Positions 1 to 9,095 are shown, numbered from the stretch's first letter. The stretch is DNA of 64,000 nt from Myxococcus dinghuensis (GCF_024198235.1 NZ_JAKCFB010000013.1:124001-188000); one strand, 5' to 3'. Numbers and translations: made by a program. Notes: generated by a model not told the origin, from the letters alone.

Positions 1-1904
1 GCGAGCCCTTCCCGTGGAGCGGCTACGCGCAGGTGTTCCTCACGGAGTTCATCTTCGGCGGCATGGAGAACACCACCGCCACCAGCCTCACGGACGCGGT
101 GCTCCACGACGCGCGGGCCCACGCCGACTACACCGCCGAGCCGCTCATCTCCCACGAGCTGGCGCACCAGTGGTTCGGCGACCTGCTCACCTGCCGCGAC
201 TGGCCGCATGGCTGGCTCAACGAGGGCTTCGCGACCTGGTGCGAGATGCTGTGGAAGGAGCGCGCCGACGGCGCGGACGAGGCCGACCAGCACCGCCTGG
301 TCGACCTGGAGGCCTACCTGGGCGAGGTGAAGGAGCGCTACGCGCGCCCCATCGTCTCGCGCCGCTTCCACGCGCCGCTGGACGTCTTCGACCGGCACCT
401 CTACGAGAAGGGCGGCCTGGTGCTCCACGAGCTGCGCCGCCGGCTGGGCGACGCGCTGTTCTTCCAAGGCCTGCGCCACTACGTCTCCCGCCACCGCCAC
501 GGCACCGTGGAGACGGTGGACCTGGCGCGCGCCTTCGAGCAGGCCACGGGGCACAACCTGGATGGCTTCTTCGACCAGTACGTCTTCGCGCCGGGACACC
601 CGGAGCTCAAGGTGGAGGTGCGCTACGAGGCGGAGGAGGCGCGCCTGCGCCTCAAGGTGCGGCAGGTCCAACGCACGGACACCGGCACGCCCGTCTTCCG
701 CCTGCCGCTGGACGTGGTCGTCACCGTCGACGACCAGGACACCCCGCACCGGCTGGAGGTGACCGACGCGGAGCACTCCTTCCACCTGCCCTGCGCCGCC
801 GCGCCCACGCAGGTGCGCGTGGATCCGCGCCGGGACGTGCTGGGCACGCTGGACGTGGACAAGTCCGTGGGCCTGTGGCTGGCGGAGCTGCACGCCGCGC
901 CGGAGGCCCGGGCGCGCACCGAGGCGGCGATGGCGCTGGGGCGGGACGGGGGCTATCGCGTGGTGGAGGCCCTGGCCCGGGCGCTCGGCGACACGCGGTT
1001 GTTCTGGGGAACACGCGCCGCGTGTGCCCGCTCCCTGGGACGCATCCGCACGTCCGAGGCGCGAGCGCGCCTGCTCACGGCGATGAGCGTCGAGCACCCC
1101 CGGGTGCGCCGCGCCGTGGTGGCCGCGCTGGGCGAGTTCCGCAGGGACCCCGACGTCGCCTCGCGGCTGCGCGCGCTCGTGCGGGGCGGCGACGCCAGCT
1201 ACTTCGTGGAGGCGGAGGCCGCGCGCAGCTACGGCAAGGTGCGCGCTCCGGACGCGGTGGAGGTGCTCGAGGGCGCCGCCACGCGGGCCTCCTTCCAGGA
1301 CGTGGTCGCCTCGGGCGCGATGGACGGGCTCGCCGAGTCCCAGGACCCCGCGGCCTTCCCGCTCGCGGTGGCGCGCACGGCCTATGGCCAGTCGGCGTAC
1401 CTGCGCCGCGCGGCGACCCAGGCCGTGGCGAAGCTGGCGGAGGTGGCCGGGCGCAAGCGCGAGGCGGTGGACCTGCTGGGCGACCTGCTGCGCGACCCGA
1501 TGTTCCGCGTGCAGATGGGCGTCTTCGAGGCCGCGCGGACGCTCGGAGACCGTCGGCTCATCCCCGTGCTGGAGGGCACGCCCTTGAGCGACGCGCGCGC
1601 ACGCCGCGCCTCACGGGAGACGGTGCGGGCGCTGCGCGAGGGTGAACCGCAGTCCCGTGAGTTGTCCGCGCTGCGCGAGGAGGTGGACGCGCTGAAGGAG
1701 GCGACACGCGCGCTGCGCGAGCGGCTGGAGTTGCTCCCCCAGGGGCCGCCCGCCTCGCCGACGCCGGCGACGAAGCGCTCCACCGCGCACGCGTCTCGCG
1801 AGCCCCGGAAGAAGTCGTCGACGAAGACAGGCACCGCGCGGGATGCGCGGCCCCCCGCTCGCAAGTCACGGAGCAGGACCGGCACGTCGCGTCGGCGCAA
1901 GTAG
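1..1904 (+). CDS. M1-family metallo-aminopeptidase (5' end outside window)
   Basis: Zinc aminopeptidase that would remove N-terminal residues from peptides. The frame is already open at base 3, so the N-terminal domain is cut off by the window edge. Visible hallmarks are the exopeptidase motif GGMEN (bases 57-71) and HELAHQWFGD (about 153-182), followed 18 residues after the second His by the third zinc ligand in NEGFATW, the HEXXH-x18-E spacing of M1 enzymes. The C-terminal half (about bases 850-1640) is rich in Ala/Arg/Leu helical repeats resembling HEAT repeats. It ends in a short coiled-coil stretch (about 1650-1735) and a very basic Lys/Ser/Arg/Thr-rich tail of about 45 residues that is not part of the usual family fold. 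The tail may bind nucleic acid or the envelope, which is speculation. The family call is secure; substrate is unknown. Confidence 0.93.
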   Translation, partial: EPFPWSGYAQVFLTEFIFGGMENTTATSLTDAVLHDARAHADYTAEPLISHELAHQWFGDLLTCRDWPHGWLNEGFATWCEMLWKERADGADEADQHRLVDLEAYLGEVKERYARPIVSRRFHAPLDVFDRHLYEKGGLVLHELRRRLGDALFFQGLRHYVSRHRHGTVETVDLARAFEQATGHNLDGFFDQYVFAPGHPELKVEVRYEAEEARLRLKVRQVQRTDTGTPVFRLPLDVVVTVDDQDTPHRLEVTDAEHSFHLPCAAAPTQVRVDPRRDVLGTLDVDKSVGLWLAELHAAPEARARTEAAMALGRDGGYRVVEALARALGDTRLFWGTRAACARSLGRIRTSEARARLLTAMSVEHPRVRRAVVAALGEFRRDPDVASRLRALVRGGDASYFVEAEAARSYGKVRAPDAVEVLEGAATRASFQDVVASGAMDGLAESQDPAAFPLAVARTAYGQSAYLRRAATQAVAKLAEVAGRKREAVDLLGDLLRDPMFRVQMGVFEAARTLGDRRLIPVLEGTPLSDARARRASRETVRALREGEPQSRELSALREEVDALKEATRALRERLELLPQGPPASPTPATKRSTAHASREPRKKSSTKTGTARDARPPARKSRSRTGTSRRRK

Positions 1905-1907
1905 CCC

Positions 1908-2187
1908 CGTCCTCCGCCGCCCCGGGCGCCGCGTCCCACGTCGGCGCCGCGCCGGGGCGCGTGCGCGCCTTCACGGCAAGGACACCGTCGCTCCGTTCTC
2001 CTCGTCCTCCGCCAACCCCGGCGCCGCGTCCCGCGTCGGCGCCGGGGCTCGTGCGTGCCTTCGCGCCGCGGACACCGTCGCTCCGTTCTCCTCGTCCTCC
2101 GCCGCCCCGGGCGCCGCGTCCCGCGTCGGCGCCGCGCCGGGGCTCGTGCGCGCCTTCACGGCAAGGACACCATCGCTCCGTTCTCCC
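1908..2187. repeat. Three-unit tandem repeat of 90-95 bp
   Basis: Units start at 1908, 2003 and 2093, each opening with CGTCCTCCGCC and ending near CTCCGTTCTCC; lengths are 95, 90 and about 95 bp. Units 1 and 3 are nearly identical, while unit 2 has a short internal deletion. Each unit contains a potential hairpin in which GGCGCCG pairs with CGGCGCC or a close variant. The repeat fills most of the gap between the aminopeptidase and the kinase. The remaining bases (2188-2362) show no gene; the kinase ribosome binding site is at their end. Open frames running through the repeat on both strands look like by-products of high GC. Confidence 0.85.
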
Positions 2188-2362
2188 GGAGCCCGTGAGC
2201 ACGAGGCCCCGCTCCCCCGTCCGCCGCCCCTGCCGCACACGCGAGCCGTGGCGGCGAGCGGGAGCACCGGCAGGCGGAGAGGCTGACTCGTGGATACTTC
2301 CTTCAGGGAGGGTGGACACAACCCGCGCGCGGCGCCGAGACCGCCCGCGTCCAAGGGAGAGC

Positions 2363-4324
2363 ATGGCCACAGCCCATGACGAGCTCAGCGCCTGGCTGGA
2401 CGCCGCGGTCGACCCCCTGGTGGCCTGCGACGCGGACGAGCACATCCGCTTCCTCAACGTCGCGGCCGAGCGCCTGTTCGACTGGAAGCGCGAAGACCTC
2501 GTCAATCAACCCGTGTCGCGTCTCTTCCCCGAGCGGCTGCGCCACTTCGCGGGCAAGAGCCTGATGCGCTACCTGCTGTCGCGCCGTGAGACGCTCGGCG
2601 GCCGGCCCATCCGCATCCTCTGTCTACGCCGCGACGGCGTGGAGGTCCTGGTGGAGCTCACCGTGGGCACACTCGGCCAGGGGGCCGACGAGCGCGTCAT
2701 GTTCAGCCTGCGGCGGCTCCACGAGGTCATCGACACCGTGCGCGAGCCCGTGGAGCGCACGCGCCAGGACGCCCAGGTCCAGCCGATGGAGACGGGGTGC
2801 TCGCGCGGCGGCGAGGACCTCTACCGCCTGGTCGTGGAGAACGCCCCCCTGGGCATCTTCCACTACGACACCACGCCCATCATCACCGCCTGCAACGCGC
2901 AGCTCTCCGTCCTCATCGGCTCGCCCAAGCGGGTGCTGGTGGGGCTCAACCTGATGTCGCTGCGCGACGAGCGCCTCATGCACTGCGTCCGGGAGACGCT
3001 GCACGGCCGCGACGCCGAATACGACGGCCGCTACCACTCCGTCACCGGCCACAAGACGACCCCCGTCCACATCCGCTTCACCCCCTGCTACGACGACGCC
3101 GGCCAGGTGGAGGGCGGTATCGGAATCGTCGAGGACGTCACCGAGCGCCGCCGGGCGGAGAAGGAGCGCGACGAGAGCCTCGCGCTCCTGGCCACCCTCT
3201 TCCACACGGCGCCCGTGGGCCTGGGCTTCCTCGACACGGACATGCGCTACGTGCGCGTCAACGACGTGCTCGCCCGCATCAACCAGCTCCCCTCCGAGCA
3301 GCACCGGGGCCACCGTCCATCGGAGCTGCTGGGCAACTCCGGGCGCCTGGTGGAGCAGCTGATCCAGCACGTGCTCGACACCGGCGAGCCCGTGGAGTCC
3401 CGGGAGATGAGCACGCGGGAGCTGGAGATACCGGGGCCCGAGGGCTTCCTCGCCGGCAGCCTGTACCCCGTGCGCGCTCCCGGTGGGCGCATGCTCGGCG
3501 TGGGCGTGCTCGTCGAGGACATCACCCAGCGCAAGCGCGCCGAGGCCGAGCGCGACCGGCTCTACCGCGAGGCCCAGGAGGCCATCCGCGTGCGCGACGA
3601 CTTCCTCTCCATCGCCTCGCACGAACTGAAGACCCCCCTCACCCCGCTGAGCCTCCGGCTCGCCGCCCTGGAGCGCAAGCTCGAGCACGGCGAGCACGTG
3701 GACCCCGCCACGCTCCACCACGCGCGCCAGCACCTGCAGCGCATCACCACCCTCATCAACGACCTGCTGGACGCCTCGCGCATCGAGGCCGGAAGGCTCG
3801 CGCTGCACCCGGAGGCCACGCGGCTCGACCGGCTGGTGGAGGGCGTGGTGCAGTCCATGGACGCCCAGCGCGGCGACCACGTGCTGCGCTACGCCCCCCC
3901 GTCCCACTCCGTGCAGGTGTTCGCGGACCCCTACCGCCTGGAGCAGGTCGTCAACAACCTGGTGGACAACGCCCTCAAGTACAGCCCGGACGGCGGCACC
4001 ATCGACGTGACGCTGGAGGTCCAGGGCGGCATGGCGCTGCTGTCGGTGAAGGACCCGGGCATCGGCATCCCGGAGGAGCAGCAGCGACTGCTCTTCGACC
4101 GCTACTTCCGCGCCCACAACGTGTCCTCCCGCTCGTATGGAGGGCTGGGCCTGGGGCTCTACATCAGCCGCGACATCGTCGAGCGCCACGGAGGCCGCAT
4201 CTGGGTGGAGAGCGCGGTGGGGCACGGCTCCACCTTCCACGTCGCCCTGCCCGTGCTCGGCGGCGCGCCGCTGCATCCGCACGCCCACCCGCCCGCCAGT
4301 CAGCCGGACCGACACGTCCACTGA
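2363..4324 (+). CDS. Sensor histidine kinase with three PAS domains
   Basis: Probably cytosolic two-component kinase of 653 residues; no membrane segment or receiver domain is seen. Three PAS domains follow one another (about residues 7-120, 150-268 and 275-398), each of the last two ending in a PAC-like VEDVTERR or VEDITQRK motif. A HisKA dimerisation domain with the phospho-acceptor His420 in SHELKTPLTPLS follows, then an HATPase domain with N box NNLVDNALKYSPDGG, G1 box DPGIGIP and G2 box GLGLGLYI. The long open frame reaches further upstream into the tandem repeat, but ATG 2363 is preceded by AAGGGAGAG and begins the first PAS fold, so I start it there. No response regulator lies next to it, so it is an orphan kinase. 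Input signal is unknown. Confidence 0.92.
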   Translation: MATAHDELSAWLDAAVDPLVACDADEHIRFLNVAAERLFDWKREDLVNQPVSRLFPERLRHFAGKSLMRYLLSRRETLGGRPIRILCLRRDGVEVLVELTVGTLGQGADERVMFSLRRLHEVIDTVREPVERTRQDAQVQPMETGCSRGGEDLYRLVVENAPLGIFHYDTTPIITACNAQLSVLIGSPKRVLVGLNLMSLRDERLMHCVRETLHGRDAEYDGRYHSVTGHKTTPVHIRFTPCYDDAGQVEGGIGIVEDVTERRRAEKERDESLALLATLFHTAPVGLGFLDTDMRYVRVNDVLARINQLPSEQHRGHRPSELLGNSGRLVEQLIQHVLDTGEPVESREMSTRELEIPGPEGFLAGSLYPVRAPGGRMLGVGVLVEDITQRKRAEAERDRLYREAQEAIRVRDDFLSIASHELKTPLTPLSLRLAALERKLEHGEHVDPATLHHARQHLQRITTLINDLLDASRIEAGRLALHPEATRLDRLVEGVVQSMDAQRGDHVLRYAPPSHSVQVFADPYRLEQVVNNLVDNALKYSPDGGTIDVTLEVQGGMALLSVKDPGIGIPEEQQRLLFDRYFRAHNVSSRSYGGLGLGLYISRDIVERHGGRIWVESAVGHGSTFHVALPVLGGAPLHPHAHPPASQPDRHVH

Positions 4325-4488
4325 AGCTTGGGCAGTGCCCGCTCCGAAAGAAGTACAGGCCCGCGTGTCGAGCACTCGTCATCACGGGGCTCGCGGGGGC
4401 GCGAAGCGCCTGGATTCGCACGCTCCCAGCCATGGCACGGCGGCTGCTTTTCACGCGGACGGAGCCGAACCCAGACAGGAGCAAGCGC

Positions 4489-4656
4489 ATGACGACGGAG
4501 ACACCGGCCTGGACCCGCGACAATGACGGTTGGCTCGTCCGCGTGAAGGTGGGCGGGCGCATTCAGGAGGTCCGCTGCGCCACGGAGGGCCAGGCGCGCT
4601 ACTTCGCCGCCGTCCTGGCCTTCAACCCACCACCTCCCTCGAGGCTGCGTCACTAG
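4489..4656 (+). CDS. Small hypothetical protein, 55 aa
   Basis: Unrecognised small protein. ATG 4489 is preceded by a well-placed AGGAG (about 4477-4481). An alternative in-frame ATG at 4432 would add 19 residues but lacks that site. The product is soluble and mixed in charge, with a WTRDNDGWLVRVKVGGR stretch followed by RCATEGQARYFAAVLAF, which could form two strands and a helix; the end is proline-rich. Composition and third-position GC look like real coding sequence. It lies 164 bp downstream of the PAS kinase on the same strand and ends 15 bp before the stop of the convergent lipoprotein gene. No function can be assigned. Confidence 0.6.
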   Translation: MTTETPAWTRDNDGWLVRVKVGGRIQEVRCATEGQARYFAAVLAFNPPPPSRLRH

Positions 4657-4671
4657 CGCCACGCTCGCGCG

Positions 4672-5268
4672 CTACTGGATGGCGGGGACCTCCGTCGGGG
4701 AGACGAGGTACGCGTCGAGCTGGTAGTAGTTGTCGTACGCGACGCGCCACGCGCCCTCGGCCACGCCGGGCCGGGGGATGAGTGGCCCGCCCACCTGGCC
4801 GCTGGTGCCCCACGAGAAGCCCAGGTCGGTGCCCGTGCTCACCTCCAGCAAGGTGATGTCCGTGGCGAGCTGCGAGTTGAAGCGGCGAATCTCGGTGAGG
4901 GCGCCGGACACCCAGAACTGGAGCCGGTGGGCGCGCACGTCGAAGCCGAAGGCCCAGAAGCCCCCCGAGTTGTTCGGGTCCGTCACGACGACGGTGTACG
5001 CGCTGAGCGGGTTGCTCGCGGCCGGGTAGAGGGGCGTGCCCGCGGGGATGGAGGACAGCGGCGTGGGCGCCGTGGGGATGTTCCACGGCGTGCCGGGGAT
5101 GACGCCCGGGCAGTAGTTGGAGATGGGCGGCGGCACGACGATGGCCCGCTGCGAGGTGGTGCCCAGCGCCTCGAGCGCCTCGGGCGTGGCCATGTCGACG
5201 GGGTCGACGGCGCAGGCGGCGGTGGACAGGGAGACGGCGAACAGCAGCGCGGAACGGAGGTTCTTCAT
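4672..5268 (-). CDS. Secreted lipoprotein of unknown function
   Basis: A 198-residue exported protein. It begins with a short Lys/Arg segment, a hydrophobic core and the lipobox LSTAAC with the lipidated Cys at residue 19, so it should be an outer-membrane or periplasmic lipoprotein. The mature part is rich in Pro, Gly, Tyr and Trp, with alternating hydrophobic residues suggestive of a beta-sandwich, for example the segment around AFGFDVRAHRLQFWVSG. I do not recognise a domain. It stands alone, convergent with the small 55-residue gene, and 148 bp upstream of it on the same strand is the stop codon of the CHAT anti-sigma gene. Start ATG 5268 has GGAAG in its leader. Confidence 0.8.
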   Translation of the reverse strand: MKNLRSALLFAVSLSTAACAVDPVDMATPEALEALGTTSQRAIVVPPPISNYCPGVIPGTPWNIPTAPTPLSSIPAGTPLYPAASNPLSAYTVVVTDPNNSGGFWAFGFDVRAHRLQFWVSGALTEIRRFNSQLATDITLLEVSTGTDLGFSWGTSGQVGGPLIPRPGVAEGAWRVAYDNYYQLDAYLVSPTEVPAIQ

Positions 5269-5416
5269 GGTCGTGCTTCCTTGGGTGTGCAGGTGACACG
5301 TCGAGCGTTCCCGGCCCTGGGGAGCCGGGTGCCCGGGGGCAGTGAAGGCCGTACGTCTCCCAGGAGGTCCCCCTGCCTCCCTTCGCGGCCAGAGTCGTGT
5401 GGGTGATGCGGCCGGG

Positions 5417-8395
5417 CTACTCGAAGACCACGACGGTCTTCACCCAGCTGTCGGGCCGCGCGGACAGCACGCGCATGCGTTCGTCGCGGAGCGCGGTGGA
5501 TGCGGTCGCACCCGCGCGGAGGCGCTCCATGACCCGCGCGAAGAAGGGCCCGGCCTCGGCGTCCGGGATGTCGATGGGCGAGGCGATGACCGCTCGGGCG
5601 CCGGCCTCGGCGAACGCCACCGGCAGGCTCCAGGGCGCGTGCAGGTAGGGCGCGGCGCGCGCGGCCTGGCAGGCACCGAGCAGCACCACCGGCGCGCCCT
5701 TCAGCTTCTGGCGGCGCACCTCGCCCGCCGTGAGGGCGTAGCGTCCCCCGGCCTCGGGCGCCATGACGAGCAGCGACGCGTCCGACACGCCCAGGTTCAC
5801 CAGGCCGTGCGCGTGGATCTCCACCTCGGTGGCCTCGGCCAGCTCCGCCAGGAGGCGCGACGGCGTGGCCGCCGGGCCCGTGAGCTCCACCCGGCGCGCG
5901 GACGGCCCGCCGGACAGCTCCCAGCTGCGCAGCCGGGGCAGGTTCAGCGAGGCGGGCGCGTCCACGTCGTACACCACGAGCGGGCGCGGCGCGGACACCG
6001 CGGGCGCGGACTTGCGCGGCCCCGTGTCGTAGCTCCACGCCACGTCCGGCGGGAGCAGCCCCGCCTGACCGTGGACGGGGTAGCGCGCCAGCACCTCCAC
6101 GTGCTCACAGGGGCGCAGCGAGGCGGCCAGGGACGCGGGCACCAGCGTGGTGACGTCGAAGTCCGGCGAGCGGCGGCTGGCGTCATGGTGGCCGAGCAGC
6201 TCACCCGCGGGGCCGCGCGCCGCCACCACCGTGCGCTCGTCGTGGACCTCGATGCCCAGCGCGCAGCGCGAGGGCTCCGCCACGCCCGTCTCCTCGGAGA
6301 AGAGGGCCAGCGCGCCCGCCCAGTCCCCCTGGGCGCCCGCGTCGAGGATGAGCGAGGAGTAGCTGTACGCGCGGGCCTTGGCGGCCACCGGGTCCGCGGC
6401 GCCCAGCCGGGCCCCGTCGGTGATGGCCTGCCGCAGGAGCGCGCGGCCCGAGGCGCGGTCCGTCTGGATGACGGCGCGGCCCTCGATGTGCGTGGCCATG
6501 ACCTTCTCGCCGGGGCGCAGCCAGCCCGCAGCGTCCAGCTTGCGCAGGCCGTCGCGCACCCGCTCCACGTCGCCCGGCTTCGGGTCCAGCCGCGCCAGGT
6601 CCGCCAGCACGAAGGCGCCGTTGAGGAAGAGGGGCACCTCGCACGTGGGGGCCTGGTCCAGCTCCGCGCGGGCCTCGCCCGGCTGGAGCGCGAAGACCCG
6701 CAGCGAGGCGAGGCTCTCGTGCACGTGGCGGCTGGCCGCGCAGCCCCGGTCCCGCAGCGCCTGCTCGCCCAGGTACGCCCGCGTCAGCGCGAAGGCGTTG
6801 CGGAAGCGCGCCAGGTCGCCCAGCACCAGCAGCAGGTCGGCCTGGAGCGTCCACTCCTGCGTCTGCCGCGCCCACTGGAGCCCGGCCAGCGCGTGCTCGC
6901 GGGCCTCCAAGAGCCGGTGCTCGTCCTTGTAGATGTGCGCCAGCAGGTGCTCGAGCTGGCCGCAGCGGTAGTCCGCCCGCGCGCCGCCGCAGGTGGAGAT
7001 GGCGCGCAGCAGCCGCGCCTCCGCGCCCGCCAGGTCCCCGCGGCCGTACTCGGCCAGGGCGTGCTCGCGCTCCGCGTTGAGCGTCAGCCACGCGTCCCCC
7101 AGCGCCCCCGCGGCGCGCTCGTACGCATCCAGGTGCTTCGGCAGCCCCCCCGCGAGCGGCAGGACGCCCAGCAGCACGTCCTGGTGCTCCGTCCCGGACA
7201 GCTCCCGCACCAGCGCGTCGAGCCCGGACGCGTCGAACGAGCCCTGCAGCACCTCACGGAAGCGCGCGGCGAGCGGCGCGCGGCGCTGGAAGTCCCGACC
7301 GGCCACGGCCCGCGCGTAGCGCTCCAGGGTGTCACCGCCGTAGTGCGCGTCCAGCACGCGCGCCAGCGGGAGCAGCGCGGAGACCTGGTCGGCGGACGTC
7401 GCCGCCCACACCGCGATGTTGAACCAGTTGCGCGCCGTGCCCGGCACCGCTCGCGCCACGTCCTCGGACATGGGCGTGCCCTCCAGCGCCAGCGCCCGGC
7501 CGGCCCGCTGCGCCGTGTCCCACAGGTCGCGGCGGCCGTCGAGCTGACGGCGCAGCGCGCCCGCGCGCTCCCGGGCCTCGTCCGCCCAGCCCGGCTCCTG
7601 GAGCGCGGCCACCGCGTCGAACGCCTCCGCCGCCGAGGCCTCCAGCCCCAGCTCGCGCAGCACCAGCGCGCGGTTCCACAGCGCCTGCGGGTGGCGGGGC
7701 GCCTGGCCCAGCACGCCGTCGAGCAGCGTGAGCGCCACCTCCAGCTCGCCCTTCGTCATCGCCACCACCGCGCGGTCGCTGTCCACGTCCGGGGACGCGG
7801 GCACGCGCTGGAGGTAGTCCGCCGCCTGCTCGCGCTCGCCGCGCAACAGGTGGCCCACGCCCAGGCCCTGGAGGTCCCCCGCCTCCTCCAGCTTCGCCAG
7901 CGCCTGGAGGGACACCCGCTCTCGCGGGCGCTCGTCGCCGGAGCGCAGCACGCCATAGGGACGGTGCGCGCTGGCGCCGGCCCAGCTCAGCCGCGCCTCC
8001 AGCGAGCGCGTGGGCGCCAGCGCGAACGCGACCGTCTCCACGCCCGCCGTCCCGGGCCGCAGGGCCACCACGGCGAAGACGGCGGCCAGCGAGCCCGACA
8101 GCGCCGCGGCGGCCACCCACGTGCGGCGGCGGCTCCAGGCGGGACGAAAGGCCCGCTCGGGCGCGGCGGCGGCGGTGCGGGCCACGGGCGCGACGGGGGC
8201 CACCGGAGCGGCGGCCTCCTGGCGCGCCAGCCCCGCCCCGAGCGCCTGCAACTGGAGGATGTCGTCCAGCTCCTCCTGGCACGCGGCGCAGGTGCCCAGG
8301 TGCGCCCGGAAGGCGGCCGCCTCGTCCGCGGACAGCTCGCCGTCCGCGAAGGCGTGCACCTGGTCGTGGATGTCCACGGGCTCGGCCGTGCTCAT
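5417..8395 (-). CDS. Membrane anti-sigma factor fused to TPR-like repeats and a CHAT protease domain
   Basis: A 992-residue protein with an unusual architecture. Residues 1-45 form a zinc anti-sigma (ZAS) domain with H32-x3-C36-x2-C39. After a Pro/Ala linker, one membrane segment (about residues 90-112) places the rest outside the cytoplasm. The middle 600 residues are Ala/Leu/Arg helical pairs typical of TPR-like repeats. The C-terminal 150 residues match the CHAT fold (caspase HetF associated with TPRs): His861/His863 in EIHAHG, Cys909 in LLGACQAA, and the later AGARAVIASP and ALRDERM segments. The start overlaps the stop of the ECF sigma gene by 4 bases, so the two are translationally coupled and should be a sigma/anti-sigma pair. 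Fold assignments are by motif. Whether the CHAT domain is active, and what it cuts, is unknown. Confidence 0.88.
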   Translation of the reverse strand: MSTAEPVDIHDQVHAFADGELSADEAAAFRAHLGTCAACQEELDDILQLQALGAGLARQEAAAPVAPVAPVARTAAAAPERAFRPAWSRRRTWVAAAALSGSLAAVFAVVALRPGTAGVETVAFALAPTRSLEARLSWAGASAHRPYGVLRSGDERPRERVSLQALAKLEEAGDLQGLGVGHLLRGEREQAADYLQRVPASPDVDSDRAVVAMTKGELEVALTLLDGVLGQAPRHPQALWNRALVLRELGLEASAAEAFDAVAALQEPGWADEARERAGALRRQLDGRRDLWDTAQRAGRALALEGTPMSEDVARAVPGTARNWFNIAVWAATSADQVSALLPLARVLDAHYGGDTLERYARAVAGRDFQRRAPLAARFREVLQGSFDASGLDALVRELSGTEHQDVLLGVLPLAGGLPKHLDAYERAAGALGDAWLTLNAEREHALAEYGRGDLAGAEARLLRAISTCGGARADYRCGQLEHLLAHIYKDEHRLLEAREHALAGLQWARQTQEWTLQADLLLVLGDLARFRNAFALTRAYLGEQALRDRGCAASRHVHESLASLRVFALQPGEARAELDQAPTCEVPLFLNGAFVLADLARLDPKPGDVERVRDGLRKLDAAGWLRPGEKVMATHIEGRAVIQTDRASGRALLRQAITDGARLGAADPVAAKARAYSYSSLILDAGAQGDWAGALALFSEETGVAEPSRCALGIEVHDERTVVAARGPAGELLGHHDASRRSPDFDVTTLVPASLAASLRPCEHVEVLARYPVHGQAGLLPPDVAWSYDTGPRKSAPAVSAPRPLVVYDVDAPASLNLPRLRSWELSGGPSARRVELTGPAATPSRLLAELAEATEVEIHAHGLVNLGVSDASLLVMAPEAGGRYALTAGEVRRQKLKGAPVVLLGACQAARAAPYLHAPWSLPVAFAEAGARAVIASPIDIPDAEAGPFFARVMERLRAGATASTALRDERMRVLSARPDSWVKTVVVFE

Positions 8396-9051
8396 GGCGC
8401 CTCCGCCTTCCCGGAGACACCGGGCAGCAACAGCTCCTTCAGCTTGCGGCGCGCGCGGATGAGGCGCGTGCCCACGGTGGCCTTGGGGATGCCCAGCGCC
8501 TCCGAAATCTCGAGGTACGAGCGGCCCTCCAGCGCGTGGAGGCGGTACACCGTGGCGAACTCCTCCGGGATGCGCTCCAGCGCGGCGCGCAGCTGGGCGG
8601 GGCTGATGGCGGCCCACGCGGGGGCGGCCTCCGGCTCCGGCGCGGCCAGCCGCTCCGCCAGCTCCTCCGCGGACACGTCCGCGCGGCGCTCCCGCGTCTT
8701 CTCTCGGCACCGGTCGATGAACAGGTGGTGGAGGATGGTGCACAGCCACGCCCGCCCATCCGTGCCCGGGCGATAACGCGCCAGGTTCTCCAGCCCCTTC
8801 AGCAGCGTCTCCTGCACCAGGTCCCGCGCGTCCGCCGCGTTGCCGCACAGCCGCAGCGCCGTCGCGTTCAGCGCCGCCTCATGCTCCCGCGCGAAGGCCG
8901 CGAACCAGCGGCTGTCCAGGGGCGGCGTAGGAGGGGTCGTCCTGCTGTCCACGTGGCTCGCAGGCTGGACCTTCTGGTCCTTCCCCGTCAAGCCCGCAGA
9001 CCGGGCCGGTCGGGACAACAGCGCGAGTGGTTGCAGGGCGAAGGCATTCAT
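8392..9051 (-). CDS. ECF-family RNA polymerase sigma factor
   Basis: A 219-residue extracytoplasmic-function sigma factor. Region 2 is visible in the DLVQETLLKGLENLARY and AWLCTILHHLFID segments (about residues 75-115), and region 4 in RIPEEFATVYRLHALEG with the helix-turn-helix SYLEISEALGIPKATVGTRL (about 160-205). A 45-residue Pro/Thr-rich N-terminal extension precedes region 2; a shorter start is possible. The stop codon overlaps the ATG of the membrane anti-sigma/CHAT protein, the usual arrangement of cognate pairs. tspO lies 78 bp upstream on the same strand and may be a target or part of the operon. Such factors often activate their own promoter; a candidate site lies in the 78-bp leader. 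Confidence 0.93.
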   Translation of the reverse strand: MNAFALQPLALLSRPARSAGLTGKDQKVQPASHVDSRTTPPTPPLDSRWFAAFAREHEAALNATALRLCGNAADARDLVQETLLKGLENLARYRPGTDGRAWLCTILHHLFIDRCREKTRERRADVSAEELAERLAAPEPEAAPAWAAISPAQLRAALERIPEEFATVYRLHALEGRSYLEISEALGIPKATVGTRLIRARRKLKELLLPGVSGKAEAP

Positions 9052-9095
9052 GGCGGTCGCTTCCGAGAACGACCTGCCCCGGCCATCTTCCCGGC

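Noticed and set aside
1961..2362. N-terminal extension of the PAS kinase through the tandem repeat
   Set aside because: Arg/Pro-rich translation of repeat DNA; ATG 2363 has a ribosome binding site and starts the domain.
2797..4488. Plus-strand frame inside the PAS kinase, in frame with the 55-residue gene
   Set aside because: Pro/Arg/His-rich shadow in another frame of the kinase; only the end after 4489 has its own start signal and normal composition.
5342..8776. Open frame of 1144 codons on the plus strand across the CHAT and sigma genes
   Set aside because: Antisense shadow of two well-supported genes; composition is Arg/Gly/His/Ala-rich with no fold, as expected from high third-position GC.
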